A stretch of DNA of 64,000 nt from Akanthomyces muscarius (GCF_028009165.1 NC_079243.1:3844001-3908000); one strand, 5' to 3'; counted from the first letter of the stretch, positions 44,425 through 55,073 are shown. The notes: generated by a model from the sequence alone, not told the origin. Numbers and translations: made by a program.

Positions 44425-46795
44425 ATGCATTTCCATCATGGCCCGTCCACTTACTCGACAATTCCCTCGAGCCCGCCAGCTTCCGCCGTAGCGTCCGCCT
44501 CCAATATGAGCTCGTCGCCTGCCGGCCCTTACCTCTCGCCTTCCCGTACACGGCGCGGAAAGGAGCGTCGAAATCCTTCCGTTACACCAAGACGATTTGG
44601 CAGATTCTTCACACCCCGGTCCTCTCTCCCAGGAGGCATTACTCTACGTCTGCCTCTCGAAAGCCTCAACAGCTCCGATACCAACCGTCGACCGGTATCT
44701 CCAGACTCCTTGGCCAGTGATGCCTTGATGTCGGATCCGATATGCTCCTCGCCTACGGAAAATACAGTTCGTGGCGGCACGAGCAAGCGGCACTGCCCGG
44801 AAAGCTCTATGCAGGCTCTCAAGAGGAGACGCGGCTTTCGTATGGATGATTTGTCGCTGCCCGCGCTTAGGCTGCCCGGAACTGCTTCGGATATTGCCAC
44901 AGAGGAAGGCGCCACACCCCGTTCCGCCAACGATAGCCTAGGCGACAGACGAAAAGCCACTCTTGTACGACCTTCTCGTGGTCAGACCACAATGCTATTC
45001 GCTAACTCGATACAGAATTTATTTTTCAAAGCCAGTCGTAGTGGGCTGCGCAGTATAGAAGAAAAATCCCGCCCGTCTACGCCAGACGTCATATCAGCCG
45101 ATGTTCAAGACCATGCGGTATGCTTCCCCGTCCCACCACGTTTTTCTCACCTCTCCTAATAATGCCACACAGCCGCTCGAAGGGTACAAGCCACAGCCGA
45201 TCCGGAAGTTTCGTAATCGTGGTTTCGAGTCACAGCTCCTCAATCGTGAACATGGCTACTCCTCTTATACCGGCCAACAGCATTTCGCCACACCGGCATC
45301 TGACTACCGGGCCGAAACAGCCGCCTACTACAGCCGCAGCACAGACCTCCACCAATGCACAGCATACAACGGCCCTGGCAACACGATTCCCTTTTCACTA
45401 GCCAGCTGCCACAAAGCTCCCGTCACAGCTATTGGCGACGAGCAGGGCTACGTGCGCCTCTTCAACACAACTGACGGCGGCAACTCCACCGACTCCAAGG
45501 TGGATATCCACATCAAGGCTCACGACAATGCCATTATGAACCTTGCCTTTTCCGACGATGACCTACGTCTGGCTACTGCCTGCGGCGATCGCACAGGAAA
45601 GATTCTGGATGTCGCTACGCAAACTGTAGCAATCGAGCTCAGCGGCGGCCACTATGACTCTCTACGCCAAATCGCCTTTCAAAAGGGCCAAGCCAACGGC
45701 AACACATTAGCTACCTCGGATCGCGCCGGCCGCATTCAAGTATGGGATCTGCGCTGCTCTCCTATCCCTGTCAGCTGCTTCTCTACCCTCGGCAGCGAAA
45801 GTAGGATCCTGCATCGTGATACTAGCCTCGAGCCCGTCTCTATCAAGACTGTCAACACGATTGACAACTCTCACGAGCGCAAGATCAATGGTTCCACCAA
45901 CTCGGCCTCCGTCACTGCCGTCCAATGGCTCCCCACGGGCCGCGAGCACCTTCTCCTCTCTGCGTCCGAGGCCGACGCAACCATCAAGCTGTGGGACACG
46001 CGCTACATCAAGCCTCGTCGACAGCTCGGCGAGACGCCGCTCGCCATGACCCAGGCCCCCACGAGCCACGCGTGGCGCTCCTACGGTACGACCTCGATGG
46101 CGCTGAGCTCCGACGCGGCGCGCCTCTACGCCGTCTGCAAGGACAGCACCGTGTACGCGTACTCGACCGCGCATCTCATCCTCGGCCACGCGCCCGCTCT
46201 CGAGGACAATGCCGCCAAACGCAAGCCCGGCGGAGCCCAGGGTCTCGGCCCTCTGTATGGCCTCAAGCACGACATGTTCCGCGTGCACTCATTCTACGTC
46301 AAGTGCGCTATGCGCCCCTCCCGCATCGCAGGTGGACCCGAAGTCCTCGCCGTCGGCAGCTCCGACTTTTGTGCCGTCCTCTTCCCCACCGACGAGCGCT
46401 ACCTCCGCACCTCCTGGGCGGCCAACGCCCACCTCCTTCCCGAGGCACGCTCCGGCTTCTTTTCCACCTCGTCCTCCTTCCTCTCCTCCACGACGCCCGC
46501 AGCCACGACGCCCTTTTGCTCTACACCTTCCGGCGGCGGCAGTGGCAGCAGCACCGTGCCCCTCTATCGCGCCGGCACGCCCCTCATCCGCGGCCACTCG
46601 CGCGAGGTCACCACCATGAGCTGGTCCCACGAGGGCAAGCTTGTCACCGCGTCCGACGACTACGTCGTGCGTCAGTGGCAGCAGGACGCCTCCGCGGCGC
46701 GTCACCTCCGCACCGTGGGCGAGTTTGGCGGCGAGCGCCACATGGCGGGCTGGGCCGACGTGGCGGCCGACTGGGACATCGATGACGAGGAGTAA
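44425..46795 (+). CDS. CDT2: Cdt2-like WD40 substrate receptor of CRL4 ubiquitin ligase
   Basis: Modelled as join(44425..45117, 45173..46795), 771 aa. The frame extends to a TTG at 44398, but the first ATG is 44425 (MHFHHG). The 55-nt intron is GT-AG with CTAAT branch and joins DHA to PLEGYK. Residues 1 to about 230 are a Ser/Pro/Arg-rich disordered region. The WD40 propeller includes CHKAPVTAIGDEQGYVRLF, AHDNAIMNLAFSDDDLRLATACGDR, TSDRAGRIQVWDLRC, SASEADATIKLWDTR and a last repeat GHSREVTTMSWSHEGKLVTASDDYVVRQW. The C-terminus HMAGWADVAADWDIDDEE fits fungal Cdt2. In other fungi it targets replication proteins such as Spd1 or Cdt1 for PCNA-linked degradation in the nucleus. Confidence 0.87.
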
Positions 46796-47337
46796 AAGGA
46801 CGTGACATCCGCCACCGTCGTGTTCGGCTGGAAGAACATGGTCTCTTTCTTTAAGACAAAATCGAAGCTAGATGCAAATCGACTTTAATGAATAATGATA
46901 CTCGTACATATATATATATAGCATGGAAACATTGTTGGGGGGACTTTTTTCTGTTGGTCTAGATTATATCAACCCCTTTGTTGATCACTGGGATATCGCT
47001 GGATCGAAAGTACAAGCCTGAAAAATTGGCAAAACTTGCATAGCAGGCGTTATGGAAAGGGAATCATGAGTTTTGATTTATACTCTATTATACAGGTCTA
47101 AACATTCTTGTGCTTAAGAAACCTTCTATTATATTTGTTTGTGGACAACTGTAGTCGTGTACTGGCAGGCATCATTCGTGTATTCATGCATGCTTCAAAG
47201 AAAAACCCAAAACGCCTCGATATGCAAATTCGTATCTTGTTGCTGAGCAGAGCTCTCTACTCGTCTCTCACATTCAAATCCGGTTTCGTCTCAAGCATCG
47301 ACCGTCTGTCTCATGCTCGCTGGTCGCCAGTGGCAAA
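46796..47337. other. Convergent 3' region between Cdt2-like and heme-oxygenase-like genes
   Basis: AT-richer spacer with a short (TA)n run at 46908-46920, consistent with two facing 3' UTRs. No gene seen. Confidence 0.55.
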
Positions 47338-48774
47338 TCACGCCGAGCTTCGCCTGGAGACCAAAATTACCCCCATAGTCACAATCCCGATAACCACGGC
47401 AAGGATGCAGCGGGTGAACTCTGTAACCTTGAGCTGCTCACGTCGGCCCGCCAATTTACCCTGCTCATTTTGCTGCGGAAGTGGCAGAGCTGAATTGAAG
47501 TGGACAGATCTAATGACCGCAGCAGGACACAGCTCGACACCTGTGGACGCAGATGCTGGTGCACGCTCAGAAGCGGGACTGCCACTTATGGGTGATTGTG
47601 ATCCGGACGAGGCGCTGGAACGATGGGTTCGTCGTCTGATGACAGTGCCAGCGCTGTCGCCTTCGCTTGAAGATGCTCTTGGCGAGCTCTTATTCGCGTG
47701 CCTCTCCTTGGCTACAGATACGCTGTCGCGCAGCCGACTGAGCAGAGGCATCAAGTGCAAGTAGTCTCTGGGTGTTGTCGCAGCACTGCCACTGGGGTCC
47801 TCTTCACAGATCGCATCCAACTGCTGCACAACAGCGGTGATGTGCTCGAAGATGTTGATCGCCTCTTCAACAATATCATCCAGCTCGTTTGGCTCGAGAG
47901 CTGCTTCACAGATGCGCACTCGGCGTTTGAATTCGACTTTCAAGTCTTCGCCATCATGTGGGGTGTCAAAGTGGAAGAAGCGCAGCGGTAGAGGGTTGCA
48001 TTTATGGGAACCATTATGGATCGGTGAGTCCATATTGTTGTCATCTTGAAAAGTGGGAGTTGGTATGCATGGCTGCATAGTGGGTTTAACGGGAGCCAGA
48101 GGAGTTCGCCAGAATTCATCGCCCGTCGATTCCAGCGTTGCTCGGATAAAGCGCCCCCCAGCGAAGAGCGCCATGTACATGATGTACGTATACGTGACAA
48201 GGAGAAGCGGTTTCTTCTCTATTGATGATTTGATGTGATCAACCATAGCGGCAAGAGGCGGCGCTCGGCTTGCCAATTCGAGCTGGCTGACGACGACATG
48301 GTCAGACCAGCCCGTCAAAGCCTGGATATCGGCCTTCAAGCAGCCTCCTCGCGCAAGCCCCGGCAGTTGCAGGGCGTGCAGGATGGAGTGCACTCGGACA
48401 GACAGCTTGAGCTTGTTCTCATGCAATGCGGGAGTAGAGATTGGCGAAGTCTCGGCTGGAGGTAGCTTGGGTACCGGCAACAGCGACGCAACCAACTCGG
48501 CATGGGGGTCGACGCCATCTCTTGGGCCGGGCGCAAGTAGGTTGTCCCAGAGCTTTTCAAAGGTCAGGTAAATGGGTGCAATATGCAACAGCCCAGTAAC
48601 ATATGTAGAGGGGTCAGAGGCGCGAGGCGGCAGAGCCAAAGGAAGGCGGGCAACGATGGACTTGTTAAGTCGGGCGTGGATTCCTCGCGTGAGCGTAGCG
48701 ATGGCTTCGGCGAGGGGCTGGTCCTGGCGTCGGCGACGATGAGCGTCAGGTAACGCACCATCGGAGGCGTCCAT
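47338..48774 (-). CDS. Heme-oxygenase-like protein with C-terminal membrane anchor
   Basis: Intronless, 478 aa from the ATG at 48774 (MDASDG); the frame upstream starts only at GTG. The N-terminal half carries a helical domain beginning LAEAIATLTRGIHARLNKSIVARLPLALPP. It continues through YVTGLLHIAPIYLTFEKLW to LLLVTYTYIMYMALFAGGRFIRATL, the last segment being typical of fungal heme-oxygenase-fold proteins. A Ser-rich linker (about 370-430) leads to one hydrophobic segment (FTRCILAVVIGIVTMGVILV) near the C-terminus, so it is probably tail-anchored to the ER or another membrane. Whether it degrades heme is unproven; many fungal members are uncharacterised. Head-to-head with the small Zn2Cys6 gene. 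Confidence 0.82.
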   Translation of the reverse strand: MDASDGALPDAHRRRRQDQPLAEAIATLTRGIHARLNKSIVARLPLALPPRASDPSTYVTGLLHIAPIYLTFEKLWDNLLAPGPRDGVDPHAELVASLLPVPKLPPAETSPISTPALHENKLKLSVRVHSILHALQLPGLARGGCLKADIQALTGWSDHVVVSQLELASRAPPLAAMVDHIKSSIEKKPLLLVTYTYIMYMALFAGGRFIRATLESTGDEFWRTPLAPVKPTMQPCIPTPTFQDDNNMDSPIHNGSHKCNPLPLRFFHFDTPHDGEDLKVEFKRRVRICEAALEPNELDDIVEEAINIFEHITAVVQQLDAICEEDPSGSAATTPRDYLHLMPLLSRLRDSVSVAKERHANKSSPRASSSEGDSAGTVIRRRTHRSSASSGSQSPISGSPASERAPASASTGVELCPAAVIRSVHFNSALPLPQQNEQGKLAGRREQLKVTEFTRCILAVVIGIVTMGVILVSRRSSA

Positions 48775-50144
48775 GATGATGTTGAAGCACACACGACTGG
48801 GTCAAGGATGTTCAAGGAAGAAACGAGGTTCCGAAGGGACACGGCTCAGGTAGCGCTAGGATGGCCGGGAGGTTGTTGGAGGTGCTGAGAATGGTCGGAT
48901 TCAAGGCGGGCGTGTCAGAGCAGTGTTAGCTCATATTATGAGTGATGGAACAATGTGTAACCCGAGTAAAGTAGCTCCTGCCATGTCGTCTAATGCTGAA
49001 GCCGTTGCAAGTGAATCCGGCTATGGCTTGCCTCGTGGCTTGTGTACCCGTACCACCCAGGTGCAAGCATACACAGCTCCAAGCGCGCTGTCGGGACGCT
49101 TTCTCGGGGTCTCGGGCTATGTCATGCGCAAAATCCAATAGTCCAGCGCATTCAAAGGAACGAAGGTGTCGTCACATGGACCGTTGCGTCAACATGCAGC
49201 CAAGCTATGCAGAGGCGACGCGGCGCACTATGGCGGGTAACACAGTTTGCCTGACAAGACGGCAATTGGCCACACAATGCACGAGTGCGCGTGATAAATG
49301 AGCAAGCTGCGCCTCTTTTGACACTATTTGCAGAAAGTACATCAGCTACCTGCAAGCCGGGTCACATTGGCAGCAAGTGTTGTGCAGGTATGGAGATAAC
49401 AGCATGTCGTGGCCGGTGTGGTATGTGGGCGAGACACACAGGGCCGGAGCCGAGGAGGGAGGGTCAGTGGGCAGGAAAGGCAAAAGTGCATTATTAATTT
49501 TCGGCCAAATAGCATGTAAATTTTGGCGATTTTTTTAGCTCTTGAAATCCGGAGCTAACGGCCGAGGGAAAGGGTCCTTCAAGTCATTGGCACGAGGATC
49601 GAGCCGCTGGTGGTCAATCGGCCAAAAAAGCTTTTTGCCTTGTGTCCCACCTGGTGCAAGTCGAGGAACCGCCGCCACCTCAAGTGCTGTGCCTTGGCGC
49701 AAGGATTTTAGGCGTTCTCTGCGCGTTTCCACTGGACGACCGGTTTGATGAGTTCATGGTCATGGATTGCCTTTTTGTTTCCGGTCAGGGCACTTACACC
49801 ACTGCGTTCAGCAGCTAAGCGGGGGGCACTGCCACTGTGGCTGAGGCCAACTACCCTGCACGACATACTGATCGGCCAACCTTGATCAACGAAGCGCTGT
49901 ACAGGACGAGAAAATCCAGCAAAAATCGAAATGAACGGGTCACTTTGGTATCATTATTTTGTTTGCTTGTGTCTTGGGCTTTGAATGTTACTCAATTGTG
50001 GTGTCGCATTCAATCAGTCCTCCACCCAGCACACCTTTTCACTGTGTCCATCTCCACTGCTCAAACAAACTTTTCCGTTACTATGGCATCATCACCAATC
50101 CTCACGTTGGGGGGGAAAGCTTGCACCAAAATGATAAACCCGCC
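48775..50144. other. Divergent promoter region, heme-oxygenase-like / Zn2Cys6 factor
   Basis: 1.4 kb between divergent starts. Short overlapping frames on both strands only. Two CGG and CCG triplet pairs occur near 49440-49560 but without clear symmetry. No gene seen. Confidence 0.5.
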
Positions 50145-51347
50145 ATGAAAACCTCTCGCTATGCCAACACTCGCCAGAAATCATGCCAGCAGTGCTCCAG
50201 CGCCAAGGCCCGATGCGACCGCAAACAGGCCGGGTGTTCTCGGTGTGCTCAGCGCGGCCTTGTCTGCACCTATGCTGTTGCAAAAGCTGCATCGATACCG
50301 AGTCCAGGCTCCGAATTTTCCCTCAACTTAAATACAGCAGAACCCGTGAGGAGCTCCCCTCATGGTACGGGGACAGTGGCCTTTGCCGCCAGCCACGGCG
50401 CTTCTAGTTTTGCTGTAGAGGCCGACACGCATGACGGACTCGACTTTTCACGCCTCAATCTGACCTGCCCTATCGACGTGGAAAGGATCCAAAACCGATG
50501 GCTCAATCCGTACTTTGAGCAGCCGGACCAGTCTATCAAACAATACCCGCCCATGATAAAACGCTTCGTCTTCCGCATCCTCAAGTCATACGCCGCCATG
50601 GCGGCGCGTGGACGAGCTACACTGCCCTTTGTCCACCCAACCCAGTTGGACGTTCCCGGCTCGTACCTCGCGACATGTCTGAGCCTGGCTCGCGTCAGCG
50701 ACAACCCCCTGCCCGGGAGTGAAGATGCCGCGGCCGCCATTCTACAGCGGGAAATGGATGCCATTACTGCACAGGACCAAGAAGACGCCGACAACGTGAC
50801 GACGCTCGCTGCCTTTCAGGCCTACCTGATTTACATTCTGATTTTATTCTTTCGGCTGAACCAAGGGCCTGGCCCTTTATTCCGCAGCGCCATGACGACA
50901 CTGCAGGGTCTGGCCTGTGTGGCGTCCCGAAAGGGCCTCGTCTGCGCTGCCGATGCTACGCATACGCGACCGCGATGGGAAGAATGGATTGTCGCCGAGG
51001 CGAAGCGGAGGACGCTCTATGTCATGTACTTGCTGGACAATGTGCTCTCTGACCAGGAGAATCTTCCTACATATCTCGGCACGGAGCTGCGCGGGCTGCC
51101 AGTTGCCTCGGACAAGCCGCTGTGGCAGGCCCATACGCGTGCGGTCTGGGAGAGGGACTATAATGTCTTTCTGGCAGAGTGGTCAGAGCAGGCTTTGACG
51201 ATTGATGAGCTCTGGCCGGTTCCACCGGAGATGGACGACGCTGGCATCGTTCGACGTCGAAGACGAGTTGACCATTGGCTGGAGAACCAGGACGAGTTTG
51301 GTACGATGCTATTTGCCGTGACTGGCTGTACACATGGAAGTGTGTGA
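50145..51347 (+). CDS. Zn2Cys6 transcription factor, small
   Basis: Single exon, 400 aa, chosen from the ATG at 50145 (MKTSRYANTRQ), 13 residues before the cluster; the open frame upstream to 49959 looks like leader. The binuclear cluster is SCQQCSSAKARCDRKQAGC-SRCAQRGLVCTY (about residues 13-43). The rest (about 100-390) is a helical region with FRILKSYAAMAARGRATLPFVHP, LAAFQAYLIYILILFF and AKRRTLYVMYLLDNVL, typical of short fungal C6 regulators. No known target. It is followed in the same orientation, 680 bp away, by the RTA1 gene, whose upstream region carries CGG/CCG triplets, so local control is plausible. Nuclear by family. Confidence 0.9.
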   Translation: MKTSRYANTRQKSCQQCSSAKARCDRKQAGCSRCAQRGLVCTYAVAKAASIPSPGSEFSLNLNTAEPVRSSPHGTGTVAFAASHGASSFAVEADTHDGLDFSRLNLTCPIDVERIQNRWLNPYFEQPDQSIKQYPPMIKRFVFRILKSYAAMAARGRATLPFVHPTQLDVPGSYLATCLSLARVSDNPLPGSEDAAAAILQREMDAITAQDQEDADNVTTLAAFQAYLIYILILFFRLNQGPGPLFRSAMTTLQGLACVASRKGLVCAADATHTRPRWEEWIVAEAKRRTLYVMYLLDNVLSDQENLPTYLGTELRGLPVASDKPLWQAHTRAVWERDYNVFLAEWSEQALTIDELWPVPPEMDDAGIVRRRRRVDHWLENQDEFGTMLFAVTGCTHGSV

Positions 51348-52024
51348 CTGTGCGGTTGGAGCAGGATGAGCTACGGCGGAAGAGTTGCATCATAATGAGT
51401 GCCCGGATTCGCGGAGTAAGGAGCTACAGCTAGATAAAATTGGAAATCATCATTGCTGTAGCACTCGTGGCCGCCCGGTCTCGGCGAAAACAGCTCTGCT
51501 GCGTGGTGAAAACAGAACCAAGTGTCTTCATTTCGCCGAAGAGAGCGGGGGCTGCTTAAAGGTGAAGAATAAGAATGTAGAGTCAAGATGGGGGCGAGAT
51601 GGGAACTGAGAGCAAGAATTTGGGTGATTCAAGAGATTACAATTGGCTACGCCGGGATGAAACCGAATTTCGGATTCGAACCGAAAGTGGAAGAGCGGGG
51701 GCGCCTTTCCCCAGGTCCGAACTGGGGCCGTGTCGGACTTCTACGGCCGGTGCGGGTATGCAGGTGATGCGGCATTTGCCTGAAAAAAAGGGAAAGAAAG
51801 AAATAAAGAAGAATCCGAGATGCATATGCCTCGCAGCCTGTGTCAACTTGGCAGTGCTTAGCTGGGTGGCTGCGCGCAGTGACGCGGACAACCATTGGAG
51901 AGGTTCAGTCAAGGAACTATAAGAGAAACCATGCATTCACGGCGAAAATCCCAGGAAACCAAAGTACACGTTTCTATTATCATTTCGACTCTCATCATTT
52001 GACCATTTGCTTTTGCTTCTCATC
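51348..52024. other. Intergenic: promoter of the RTA1-family gene
   Basis: 677 bp between tandem genes. CCG/CGG triplets are arranged as CCG-N5-CGG-N7-CCG at 51663-51683. No gene seen. Confidence 0.55.
51663..51683. promoter_or_regulatory. Candidate Zn2Cys6 binding site (overlapping CCG/CGG triplets)
   Basis: CCG (51663-51665), CGG (51671-51673) and CCG (51681-51683) form an everted pair with 5-nt spacing and an inverted pair with 7-nt spacing, about 340 bp before the RTA1 start. Zn2Cys6 dimers bind such pairs; the assignment is inference. Confidence 0.35.
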
Positions 52025-53240
52025 ATGTATTCTCTACCGACTCCAACACTGCACCTACGCGCTGCCAGTGCTTCCAGTCCTGTGCCATCCTGCATCACTG
52101 CCGTCCCCGAGAAGAACGGCTACGTTCCCCCGGAGGCATGCAACGCCAACTATGGCTTCTATCCAAAGTGGGAAGACAACTGCGCTTTTGCCGTCTTCTT
52201 CGGGCTGACTGCCGCAGCGCACTTGGCGCAGGCTGTCCTCTACAAGAAGGCAGGTTTCATGCTTGAAACGCAGTTGAGCGTGCCTTGTCGCTAATCCGCT
52301 ACACTGCAGAAGTTCTGCTGGGTTATCATCATGGGCGCATTGTGGGAGTGCATCTGTTTTGTTCTGCGAACCCTAGGCGCGCGAGATCAGCAAAACTCCG
52401 ACTATGTCATGCTGTCAACGCTCTTATTCCTGCTCGCACCACTGTGTAAGCCCCCTCGCTCCAGAAATCCAGGAAGGAAGAAGAGGACAACTAACCAAAG
52501 GAAAAATTAAATAGGGATCAACGCATTCATCTACATGGTCGTATCCCGACTCGTCTACTTTCTCGACAGCGCGAAGAAGGTTCTGCGGATGCGAGCCACT
52601 TGGATGGCCAAGGGCTTCGTGTCGGCCGACATGGTGTGCTTCGCGGTCCAGGCCATCGGCGGCGGGCTCATGGCTGGCGGCCAGGACCACCCGAAGAGCG
52701 CCGACCTGGGCAAGAAGATTTACATGGCGGGATGCGGCATCCAGCTTGCGTGCGTCATTGTCTTTGTGTTTGTGGTCGCGGCGTTTTACCGCGGGGTGCT
52801 GCGCGACACTCGTGCAGGCACGGCCAAGACACGCAACCGTTGGATCCAGCCGTTATTCTGGGTTATCTTCCTAGTTCTGGTCCTCATCGTTGTAATATCA
52901 CCCTCCCCCCCCCTCTGCCGGCATTTCGGCCGCATTGGACTAAATGTCAGGGCATTTTTAGGAACGCATCATCTTTCGTTTGGTCGAGTTCAGCCGCGGC
53001 GCCGACAACTCCAACCCGATGCTGCGAAAGGAGTGGTACCAGCTCTACCTCGACGGCCTGCCGATGCTGTTTGCCCTGGCGGCCCTCAATTTGGTGCACC
53101 CGGCGCTCGTCCTGCAGGGCGCGGACAGCGACATGCCGGCCTCGAAGCTGCTGCGATGCTGGCGTCGCCGAAAGTCCGAATTTGGCCCTATCCCGCTGCA
53201 CTCGATCGAAGGTTTGGAACGAATTGCCGAGAGAAAATAG
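52025..53240 (+). CDS. RTA1-family seven-transmembrane protein (lipid translocating exporter type)
   Basis: Modelled as join(52025..52249, 52310..52445, 52515..52891, 52962..53240), 338 aa. The frame upstream begins only at TTG, so ATG 52025 (MYSLPTPT) is used. Hydrophobic helices include FAVFFGLTAAAHLAQAVLY, FCWVIIMGALWECICFVLR, VMLSTLLFLLAPL, NAFIYMVVSRLVYFL, ADMVCFAVQAIGGGLMAGG, GIQLACVIVFVFVVAAF, WVIFLVLVLIV and YLDGLPMLFALAALNLVHP. Family hallmarks are RLVYF, QAIGGG and the RIIFRLVEFSRG loop. Introns 2 and 3 are GT-AG (69 and 70 nt); intron 1 (52250-52309, 60 nt) requires a GC donor. Relatives confer resistance to 7-aminocholesterol or export sphingoid bases at the plasma membrane; substrate here unknown. 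Confidence 0.9.
52250..52309 (+). other. Inferred GC-AG intron in the RTA1 gene
   Basis: Exon 1 ends TACAAGAAG and the intron starts GCAGGT, with branch GCTAATC and acceptor TGCAG. The adjacent GT is in phase 1 and cannot join to AAGTTCTGCTGG in frame; the GC donor gives LYKKKFCWV as expected for the family. Confidence 0.65.
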
Positions 53241-53618
53241 AGTCATGGATATTGCTAACCCGGTGGGCAGACCTGCGAGAGTGATCTTCAAGGAAATGAG
53301 ATGGCGGGTTAGGTGGTGGCCCACTTGCATGGTGACGGGGTGAGCTTCAGCGGCTTCGGCAACTACGTTATAGCCATGGTTTAATCAATATGATCTTCTC
53401 TGTACCTGCGGCTGATGCTGGAGTCATTCTGAGTGCATGAAGCACAAGGGCGGCTGACAGCCCTACGCTGTTCAGGCTCGCCGATGAATGAGTGGGCTTC
53501 GAGTAACGTTCTGTAGACGGAATAGCTCATCAAGATTGCCCAGGCCAACTTTTACTTGGAAGTTTGGTATGGATGATAAATAATATATAATGCACTTTAG
53601 TCACAGGTAGTCACAGTA

Positions 53619-53651
53619 CAACGGAATATTCCGTTCTTTGACGGAAATCCG
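53619..53651. promoter_or_regulatory. Palindromic CGG-N6-CCG plus CGG-N4-CCG pair
   Basis: AACGGAATATTCCGTT (53619-53634) is a perfect palindrome. Eight bases on, CGGAAATCCG (53642-53651) holds a second inverted triplet pair. CGG-N6-CCG is the spacing bound by Ppr1-type zinc cluster proteins. The pair lies downstream of RTA1 and 1.5 kb upstream of the sedolisin gene. Confidence 0.45.
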
Positions 53652-53830
53652 CCGAGCACGGATCTACGCGGGACAAGGGAGCCAGTACCGAGGCACGCGA
53701 GGCTGTCCCTTTGAACTTTGCAGAACTTGGCTACTTTCTTGGTTTGTCCCTGACAAGTATCACAGCAGTTCATCATCGTTTCATATATATGTGATTCCAC
53801 ATCGAGATATATGTTCCAAATCGCTACAGC

Positions 53831-53858
53831 ATGTACATATGTACATATGCACATATGT
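53831..53858. repeat. ACATATGT-type tandem palindrome
   Basis: About three imperfect copies of an eight-base palindromic unit (ATGTACAT / ACATATGT) in the sedolisin upstream region. Seen directly. Confidence 0.7.
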
Positions 53859-53903
53859 CTAGATGTTTGATTAATCCGCCACCCTCGCGTTGCGGGAGAG
53901 GCG

Positions 53904-53924
53904 GGAGTACCTGAACGGTACTCC
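53904..53924. repeat. Perfect inverted repeat, 8-bp stem and 5-nt loop
   Basis: GGAGTACC (53904-53911), loop TGAAC, GGTACTCC (53917-53924). Could be a protein site or a transcript hairpin; no poly-T follows and fungi do not use intrinsic terminators of this kind. Confidence 0.6.
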
Positions 53925-55073
53925 AACCTCCACTAGCGATAGGTGCCTGAAGAGGGCCAGTGCTGGTACTAAGTTCGCCTCCTGGGAGATTACCGCTAAT
54001 AAGCTTAGGCCGGATTAGCTCTTTGTCATGTTCTTACTTGAACAAGCATACCTCGGGGCTTTTCTCCCTGTGGCAATCGCACTATTTTTATCCAAGCTAC
54101 GGCGGAAAGGGAAGGTGCGATTTAACTCCACATCGGCTATTGTGATAATGACAACAATTGACAGCTGATTTCCTGGGGTCATCCCTACACTTATCGGGGA
54201 GAGGGGCAAACAAAGCAGAGAGAGACGATAGAGAGTGCGAACAATGGCCATTGCGTGCTGGGACGAGTCGAGGCCCCGTGTCGTCGCGTGTGGCCAAAGC
54301 ACGAGCATGGCATCTTTGATGCTTGTTTGGATCGTGTCGGCCAGGCTCACACCATGTTTAATCATCTCCCTTCTCGACATTGAGCTGAGCCTCCGGTCTT
54401 CGGACAGCCTGATAGGGGGCATCCTGCACTGCTTGCCGAATGTGACGGCGCCCCCATCGCCAAGTCTCCATCGCCAAGGCAGCAACAGCCACAAATCGGC
54501 CAGATACATTCAAAGGATGATCGCCAAGGATTCCTGATGGAACTTGTGTTTTGCGACGTACCCGACGAGAGCTTGTATCCCCCAATCCTGTCTGGGAATG
54601 TAGCAATACTGTTGACAAGTTTACTTTACACATGGAAGGATGAGGCGATTAGGAATAATCAGCACCAGAAGGTCAACCTGCTCCTCTGGGCCTAGGGAAC
54701 TGTTGCGCCCGTGTGGTTAGCTTCTCCGGTGCAGGTGCCAAGGCCTGGGATGCGACGCTGGCAGCAGACCAGTCGCAGCCCCAAACCCCGGCTTGTCGCC
54801 GTCGCCGGGAGTGGACGATCACGGCACTTGGGGCAGGAGTTCGCATTACGGAACCGAATCTCTAAACAAAACGCGACTAATCTAGTAACAGAAGGCAGAC
54901 CTTCAAGATGGAAGCACACCAACGCCAGCTCGCGTCAGGTGTGCCGACTAGAGCCATCGAATGTTGGAACGGAAACCAGGAAGCCTTGCAACGATGCTGG
55001 TCAGCCGTTTCAACCTTCCTATTGTGGCAGTTGGAATCATCTTCAGCACGACCTGAGAAACTTTGCGATGGAG

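Noticed and set aside
51660..51690. tRNA T-arm-like sequence (GGTTCGAATCC on the minus strand) with a perfect 5-bp stem
   Set aside because: No matching acceptor stem, anticodon arm or D arm was found at the right distances. Reported instead as overlapping CCG/CGG triplets.
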